From Hymenobacter siberiensis (GTDB taxonomy: Bacteria; Bacteroidota; Bacteroidia; Cytophagales; Hymenobacteraceae): a stretch of 64,000 nt of DNA. Positions 59,978-64,000 of this stretch are shown in pieces. The translations under genes were made by a program, and so were the position numbers. Positions within the stretch are counted from its first letter, which is position 1, and every line of letters begins with the position of its first letter. The stretch is from contig NZ_JAHLZZ010000001.1 in the NCBI RefSeq assembly GCF_018967845.1, positions 3,100,001-3,164,000 of the forward strand, read 5' to 3'. The notes under the pieces were generated by a model that was not told the origin of the DNA, made no database searches, and saw nothing but the letters and a program-made list of their open reading frames with translations.

Positions 59978-60172
59978 CTAGATATTCAGCATCTGGCGCA
60001 CGCGGTTCATGTCGGCGCTGCTCACGAGGCCGGTGTGGGTCAGGCCGCGCTTCTGCTTGGTCGTCTTCTTCGTGAGGATGTGTGATTTGAAGGCGTGCTT
60101 CCGCTTCACCTTGCCCGTTCCGGTGAGCGCAAAGCGCTTCTTGGCACCGGATTTCGTCTTTACTTTCGGCAT
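59978..60172 (-). CDS. rpmI: 50S ribosomal protein L35
   Basis: 64 residues, full length: [40 protein letters not shown] and [20 protein letters not shown]. Small basic protein of the large subunit. It lies between infC and rplT as usual. Confidence 0.96.
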   Translation of the reverse strand: MPKVKTKSGAKKRFALTGTGKVKRKHAFKSHILTKKTTKQKRGLTHTGLVSSADMNRVRQMLNI

Positions 60173-60190
60173 TGTAGTAAGTATTGGAGG

Positions 60191-60222
60191 GTTGGTTGTT
60201 GATTGTTGATTGCTGACTGACC
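60191..60222. repeat. Heptamer tandem repeat between infC and rpmI
   Basis: GTTGGTTGTTGATTGTTGAT with TGCTGACTGACC: units of about 7 nt (TTGTTGA, TTGTTGA, TTGCTGA, CTGACC). A third example of short-period repeats in an operon gap. Confidence 0.6.
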
Positions 60223-60256
60223 AGTGGTCGGGAAGCCATCTTCAACCGGGTAAAAT

Positions 60257-60943
60257 CTATTCGGCGGCGTCGGCAGCGGGTGCTGGTGCCGTTTCGGAGG
60301 GCTTTTCGATGACCTCTGCCTTGGGCTCGGCGGGCTTCGGGGCTTTGGGCTTGGCATCGGAAGCAGCAGCGGGCTTGGCGGCGGGCTTCACTACGGCAGC
60401 CGCTTTCGGGGCCAGGTAGAGGAACATGCGCTTGCCTTCAAGCTTGGGCAGCTGCTCCACTTTGGCGAGGTCCTCGAGGGCCTGGGCAAACTTGAGCAAC
60501 AGGATTTCGCCCCGCTCCTTGAACACGATGCTACGACCAACGAAGTGCACGTAGCTCTTGATTTTCGCGCCTTCGCGCAGAAAGTCCTGAGCATGCTTTA
60601 CCTTAAAGGCGAAGTCGTGCTCGTCGGTGTTGGGACCGAAGCGGATTTCCTTGAGCACGACCTTGGTCTGCTTGGCTTTCAGCTCGCGGGTCTTCTTCTT
60701 CTGCTCGTACTTAAATTTCGAGTAGTCGATGACGCGGCAGACGGGCGGGGTGGCGGTAGGCGAAATCTCAACGAGGTCGAGATTCTGCTCCTGCGCCATT
60801 TTCCGGGCTTGGTCTGTTGGATAAACACCCTGTTCGACGTTGTCGCCGACGAGTCGTACCTCGCGGGCCAGGATTTTCTGATTGATTTTGAACGGCTCTT
60901 CCACCTGCTGGCGGGGCACGTACCGACGATTCGGAGCTGCTAT
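60257..60943 (-). CDS. infC: Translation initiation factor IF-3 with AUA start
   Basis: 228 residues if translation begins at ATA 60943 ([20 protein letters not shown]). The next in-frame candidate is GTG 60919, eight codons later. ATA is preferred because AGGAGGA lies at 60957-60951, seven nt upstream, and because infC genes commonly use AUU/AUC/AUA starts for autoregulation by IF-3. N-domain: [50 protein letters not shown]-domain: [35 protein letters not shown]. An Ala/Pro/Lys-rich tail of about 45 residues follows, typical of Bacteroidota. Confidence 0.93.
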   Translation of the reverse strand: MAAPNRRYVPRQQVEEPFKINQKILAREVRLVGDNVEQGVYPTDQARKMAQEQNLDLVEISPTATPPVCRVIDYSKFKYEQKKKTRELKAKQTKVVLKEIRFGPNTDEHDFAFKVKHAQDFLREGAKIKSYVHFVGRSIVFKERGEILLLKFAQALEDLAKVEQLPKLEGKRMFLYLAPKAAAVVKPAAKPAAASDAKPKAPKPAEPKAEVIEKPSETAPAPAADAAE

Positions 60944-60950
60944 GGTTTGG

Positions 60951-60957
60951 TCCTCCT
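60951..60957 (-). promoter_or_regulatory. Strong Shine-Dalgarno of infC (AGGAGGA)
   Basis: A full anti-16S match, unusual in Bacteroidota, where most genes here lack one. Its 7-nt spacing points to the ATA codon at 60943, not to the GTG at 60919 (31 nt away). Confidence 0.75.
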
Positions 60958-61093
60958 GCTAAAAAAGTGGCGGGGAATGAGAGTCTGCGTGGTTTAGGCC
61001 GGGTAAGACCTGGGTATCAAGGGGCAAATATCGTCATTTTTAATGGAAAGGCAAGGGGATTGCCTAATCAATTTGACAGCCTGCGTAATTAAA

Positions 61094-61199
61094 GAACGTC
61101 ATGCAAAGCGGAGCGAAGCATCTTTACCGCAATACGTAATCCTGGTTAAAAGAAATGGTATTGCGGTAAAGATGCTTCGCTCCGCTCTGCATGACGTTC
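61094..61199. repeat. GAACGTCATGC palindromic repeat, intact copy C
   Basis: Arms 61094-61135 and 61158-61199 match at 41 of 42 positions around a 22-nt loop. The inner sequence (GTCATGCA..AGCG.AGCG.AGCATCTT) is related to the stems of the MITE copies at 14.4 and 46.1 kb, but the outer 18-bp terminal repeats are absent. It separates thrS from infC. Confidence 0.9.
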
Positions 61200-61222
61200 C
61201 ACCTATCCAGATTATAGCCTGA

Positions 61223-63157
61223 TTAGTAGGCTTCTACAATCTGACTTTGCACGCTTTTCACGAAATCCTCAATCGGCATCGAGCCGAGGTCACCTTCGCC
61301 ATGCTTGCGCACACTGATGATGTTGTCCTGGGCTTCCTTCTCCCCTACCACTAGCAGATAAGGCAGCTTGCTCATCTCGGCATCGCGGATTTTGCGGCCG
61401 ATGCGCTCGTCGCGGGCATCCACGGTGCCGCGCAGGTCGCGCTGCTCCAGTTGGGCTTTCACCTCGTTGGCGTAGTCGATGTACTTGTCCGAGATGGGCA
61501 GCACGATGAACTGCTCGGGGGTGAGCCAAAGCGGGAAGTTGCCGGCGCAGTGCTCGATGAGCACGGCCACGAAACGCTCCAGCGAGCCGAAGGGCGCGCG
61601 GTGCAGCATCACGGGACGCTGCTTGGTGTTGTCGGAGGCCACGTATTCGAGGTCGAAGCGCTCGGGCAGGTTGTAATCGACCTGAATGGTGCCAAGCTGC
61701 CAGCGGCGGCCGAGGGCGTCGCGCACCATGAAGTCGAGCTTGGGACCGTAGAAGGCGGCTTCGCCCAATTCGGTGGTGGTGGAAAGGCCTTTTTCGGCGG
61801 CAGCCTCAATGATGGCGCTTTCGGCCAGAACCCAGTTTTCATCGGTGCCGATGTACTTGGTTTTGTTCTCGGGGTCGCGCAGGCTGATTTGGGCCGTATA
61901 GTCTTCAAAACCGAGGTTTTTGAAGACATAGAGCACCAGGTCAATCACCTTTTTGAACTCCTCCTTCACCTGGTCGGGGCGGCAGAAGATGTGGGCGTCG
62001 TCCTGCGTGAAACCGCGCACGCGGGTGAGGCCGTGCAGCTCGCCCGACTGCTCGTAGCGGTACACGGTGCCGAATTCGGCGTAGCGCACGGGTAGGTCGC
62101 GGTAGCTGCGGGGCTCGGTTTTATATATTTCGCAGTGGTGGGGGCAGTTCATCGGCTTGAGGAAGAATTCCTCGCCGGGGTTGGGCGTTTTGATGGGCTG
62201 GAACGAGTCGGCACCGTATTTCTCGTAGTGGCCGCTGGTAACGTACAGCTCCTTGGAGCCGATGTGGGGCGTGACGACGGGCTGGTAGCCGGCCTTCACC
62301 TGGGCTTTGCGCAGGAACTGTTCGAGGCGCTCGCGCAGGGCGGTGCCTTTGGGCAGCCACAGGGGCAGCCCCGCTCCTACTTTCTCGGAGAAAGCAAACA
62401 GCTTCAGCTCTTTGCCCAGCTTGCGATGGTCGCGCCGCTTGGCTTCCTCGAGACGTTCGAGGTACTCGGTGAGGTCCTTGGCCTTGGGGAAAGTGATACC
62501 GTAGAGGCGCGTGAGCTGCTTGTTCTTCTCGTCGCCGCGCCAGTAGGCACCGGCTACGTTCATGAGCTTGGCCGCCTTGATGGTGCTGGTGTCGGGGATG
62601 TGCGGGCCGCGACAGAGGTCGGTGAAGCCGCCCTGCGTGTAGAAGGTAATTTGACCGTCTTCGAGGCCGTCAATCAGCTCCAGCTTGTAGGGGTCCTGCT
62701 TGTCGGTGAAGTAGGCAATGGCATCGGCTTTGGAAACGTCCCTGCGCTCGTAGCGGCTTTTCGTTTTGGCCAGCTCGAGCATCTTCTTCTCGATTTCGGG
62801 GAAGTCTTCGCTGCTGATGCTGCGGCCGTCGCCGAGGTCGACATCGTAGTAAAAGCCGTTTTCGATGGCCGGGCCGATGGCCAGCTTCACGCCGGGGTAC
62901 AGCGCTTCGAGGGCCTCGGCCATGAGGTGGGCCGAGGAGTGCCAGTAGGTGGATTTGCCGGCGGTGTCGTTCCAGGTGAGGATGCTAACCTGCGCATTGT
63001 CAGGCAGGGGGCGGTGGAGGTCGCGCACGTCACCGTTGACGGTGACGGCGAGGGCATTGCGGGCAAGGCCTTCGGAGATGCTGGCGGCGACGTCGTAGCC
63101 GGTAGCGCCGTCGGGCAGCTGGCGCTGGGAGCCGTCGGGGAGGGTGATGTTGAGCAT
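61223..63157 (-). CDS. thrS: Threonyl-tRNA synthetase
   Basis: 644 residues from ATG 63157 ([20 protein letters not shown]). N-terminal TGS domain (to about 62), editing domain with [20 protein letters not shown] and a later SADAIAYF-like region, class II catalytic core with the Zn-binding Cys/His in [20 protein letters not shown], motif 2 [20 protein letters not shown] and motif 3 [19 protein letters not shown]. The C-terminal anticodon-binding domain ends [20 protein letters not shown]. First gene of the cluster with infC, rpmI and rplT, although a 106-bp palindrome now separates it from infC. Confidence 0.97.
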   Translation of the reverse strand: MLNITLPDGSQRQLPDGATGYDVAASISEGLARNALAVTVNGDVRDLHRPLPDNAQVSILTWNDTAGKSTYWHSSAHLMAEALEALYPGVKLAIGPAIENGFYYDVDLGDGRSISSEDFPEIEKKMLELAKTKSRYERRDVSKADAIAYFTDKQDPYKLELIDGLEDGQITFYTQGGFTDLCRGPHIPDTSTIKAAKLMNVAGAYWRGDEKNKQLTRLYGITFPKAKDLTEYLERLEEAKRRDHRKLGKELKLFAFSEKVGAGLPLWLPKGTALRERLEQFLRKAQVKAGYQPVVTPHIGSKELYVTSGHYEKYGADSFQPIKTPNPGEEFFLKPMNCPHHCEIYKTEPRSYRDLPVRYAEFGTVYRYEQSGELHGLTRVRGFTQDDAHIFCRPDQVKEEFKKVIDLVLYVFKNLGFEDYTAQISLRDPENKTKYIGTDENWVLAESAIIEAAAEKGLSTTTELGEAAFYGPKLDFMVRDALGRRWQLGTIQVDYNLPERFDLEYVASDNTKQRPVMLHRAPFGSLERFVAVLIEHCAGNFPLWLTPEQFIVLPISDKYIDYANEVKAQLEQRDLRGTVDARDERIGRKIRDAEMSKLPYLLVVGEKEAQDNIISVRKHGEGDLGSMPIEDFVKSVQSQIVEAY

Positions 63158-63289
63158 GAGAATGGGGTAAAAGCGGCCGGGAGGGCCAAGCAAGGCGCAA
63201 GTTAGCACTTGTGCCGGGAGGGGCGGTATTTTTTTCGGACAAGCGGCGGCTGGGAAATTCCAACGCTTGCCTCTAATCAGTATTCTGGG

Positions 63290-64000
63290 CTATTGATTCC
63301 CCGTTGCTGAATTCAGCGGAGAAACCGGCGCGACGGGCTCGATGCGGGGCCGAGCCATGGGGCGGCGGTAAAAGTAGCGCGGCGCGGTGCGCAGGCTATC
63401 GGGCAAAGTGGCCTGCACCATGCCATTCGTCTTCCACACTTTAAACGTCCAGTGCGGGTTGCCGGGATTTTCGGCCACGAGCAGGCGGTACTGGACCAGG
63501 GCCTCGGAGAGGCGGCCCTGCGTTTCGAGGGCTTCAGCAAGCAGCGAGCGGGCTTCGGGCAGGCGCGGGTTGCGGCGCAAGGCACGGGTAAGGTGCTTGA
63601 TGACGGTAACGGGCTGGCGGGCTTTAACGGCGGCCAGGCCCAGACGATAATCGGCCCGGTACACGCTGGTATCGAGGGTCAGGGCGCGGCGATAGTACCA
63701 CAGGGCACTATCCGGACGGCCTTGCAGCTCCAGCTGACGGCCGTAGTCGTAGCGCAACAAACCGGAAGCGGTATCGAGCTTCATCCCGAGGGCGGCGTAG
63801 CGGGCCGCATCGGCGGGTATGCGCCAGGCATTAAGCAGAAAGGCCAGCTGGTGCAGGATTTCGGGCTCGCGGGAGTCGCGGGCCAGGGCATCCTGCAGGT
63901 ACTGCACGGCGGTGCTGGTATCGGCGGTGGCGGCGTAGGCGAGGCCTTTGTAGAAGAGCGCGGCGGGCTGGTCGGGGTCGAGGCGCAGGGTGCGGTCGAG
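63290..64000 (-). CDS. TPR-repeat protein, partial (runs off right edge)
   Basis: The frame is open to the window end, so the N-terminus is missing; the internal GTG at 63907 is not taken as the start because TPR sequence continues upstream (AALFYKGLAYAATADTSTAV). TPR units: YGRQLELQGRPDSALWYYRR, YRLGLAAVKARQPVTVIKHL, ARSLLAEALETQGRLSEALV. The C-terminal 60 residues are basic and Pro-rich (YFYRRPMARPRIEPVAPVSP). Signal peptide and cell location cannot be judged. Confidence 0.8.
   Translation of the reverse strand, partial: LDRTLRLDPDQPAALFYKGLAYAATADTSTAVQYLQDALARDSREPEILHQLAFLLNAWRIPADAARYAALGMKLDTASGLLRYDYGRQLELQGRPDSALWYYRRALTLDTSVYRADYRLGLAAVKARQPVTVIKHLTRALRRNPRLPEARSLLAEALETQGRLSEALVQYRLLVAENPGNPHWTFKVWKTNGMVQATLPDSLRTAPRYFYRRPMARPRIEPVAPVSPLNSATGNQ

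Overview
The window looks like chromosome of a high-GC Bacteroidota, most probably a Hymenobacter-like member of the Cytophagales. Signs of this are the TAnnTTTG promoter boxes in front of many genes, an ExbB/ExbD/TonB set with TonB-dependent and other outer-membrane barrels, type IX secretion (T9SS) C-terminal sorting domains, an HU-CCDC81/SPOR protein, a short primary sigma factor without region 1.1, a Bacteroidota-type serine palmitoyltransferase, a BshB1 bacillithiol deacetylase and a histone H1-like protein. The genus is inferred from gene style, not from a database match.

Layout. 1-3.6 kb is an accessory scrapyard: a truncated tyrosine recombinase, an SDR remnant, a broken IS5-type transposase and a GNAT gene with two cancelling frameshifts, around one intact isochorismatase-DUF2171 gene. 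3.7-7.6 kb holds small housekeeping or unknown genes (ASCH, PAP2 phosphatase, DUF547 lipoprotein, HD hydrolase) and a perfect 10 x 10-bp minisatellite. 7.8-11.9 kb is gyrA and a TPR protein. 11.9-15.3 kb is a second accessory island: an IS3 remnant, an AT-rich unknown gene with an operator-like palindrome, a 146-bp MITE-like palindrome and two decayed T9SS-protein ends. 15.3-22.9 kb is a complete minus-strand histidine operon, hisG-hisDC-hisB-hisH-hisA-hisF-hisIE, with a fused HisD-HisC. It is preceded by a previously unlisted 40-residue leader peptide containing HHDHH and by attenuator hairpins.

23-38.6 kb carries a Crp/Fnr-like regulator with a decayed DNA-binding end, a TonB-dependent receptor with rpe, a TrpF-like barrel, trmB and folC. 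Upstream of folC is a minus-strand envelope cluster of TPR scaffold, outer-membrane barrel, HU-SPOR protein, ExbB, ExbD and TonB. 38.7-47.5 kb holds an unknown protein, a small gene with an in-frame TGA, the divergent holA/tyrS pair separated by a 38-bp inverted repeat, a histone H1-like gene, serine palmitoyltransferase, a biotin carboxylase, a second MITE copy, a small possible immunity protein, and an Xre-RES toxin-antitoxin pair with a twin palindromic operator.

47.6-64 kb has a frameshifted T9SS YCF48-repeat protein, bshB1, an M23-LysM peptidase, trxB, rpoD, pnp, rpsO, an LptF/G permease, a START-like protein, tRNA-Met and the translation cluster thrS-infC-rpmI-rplT. infC appears to start at AUA behind a strong Shine-Dalgarno. 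A partial TPR gene runs off the right edge. Dispersed palindromic repeats (two related families) and short-period 7-8 nt tandem repeats occupy many intergenic gaps.
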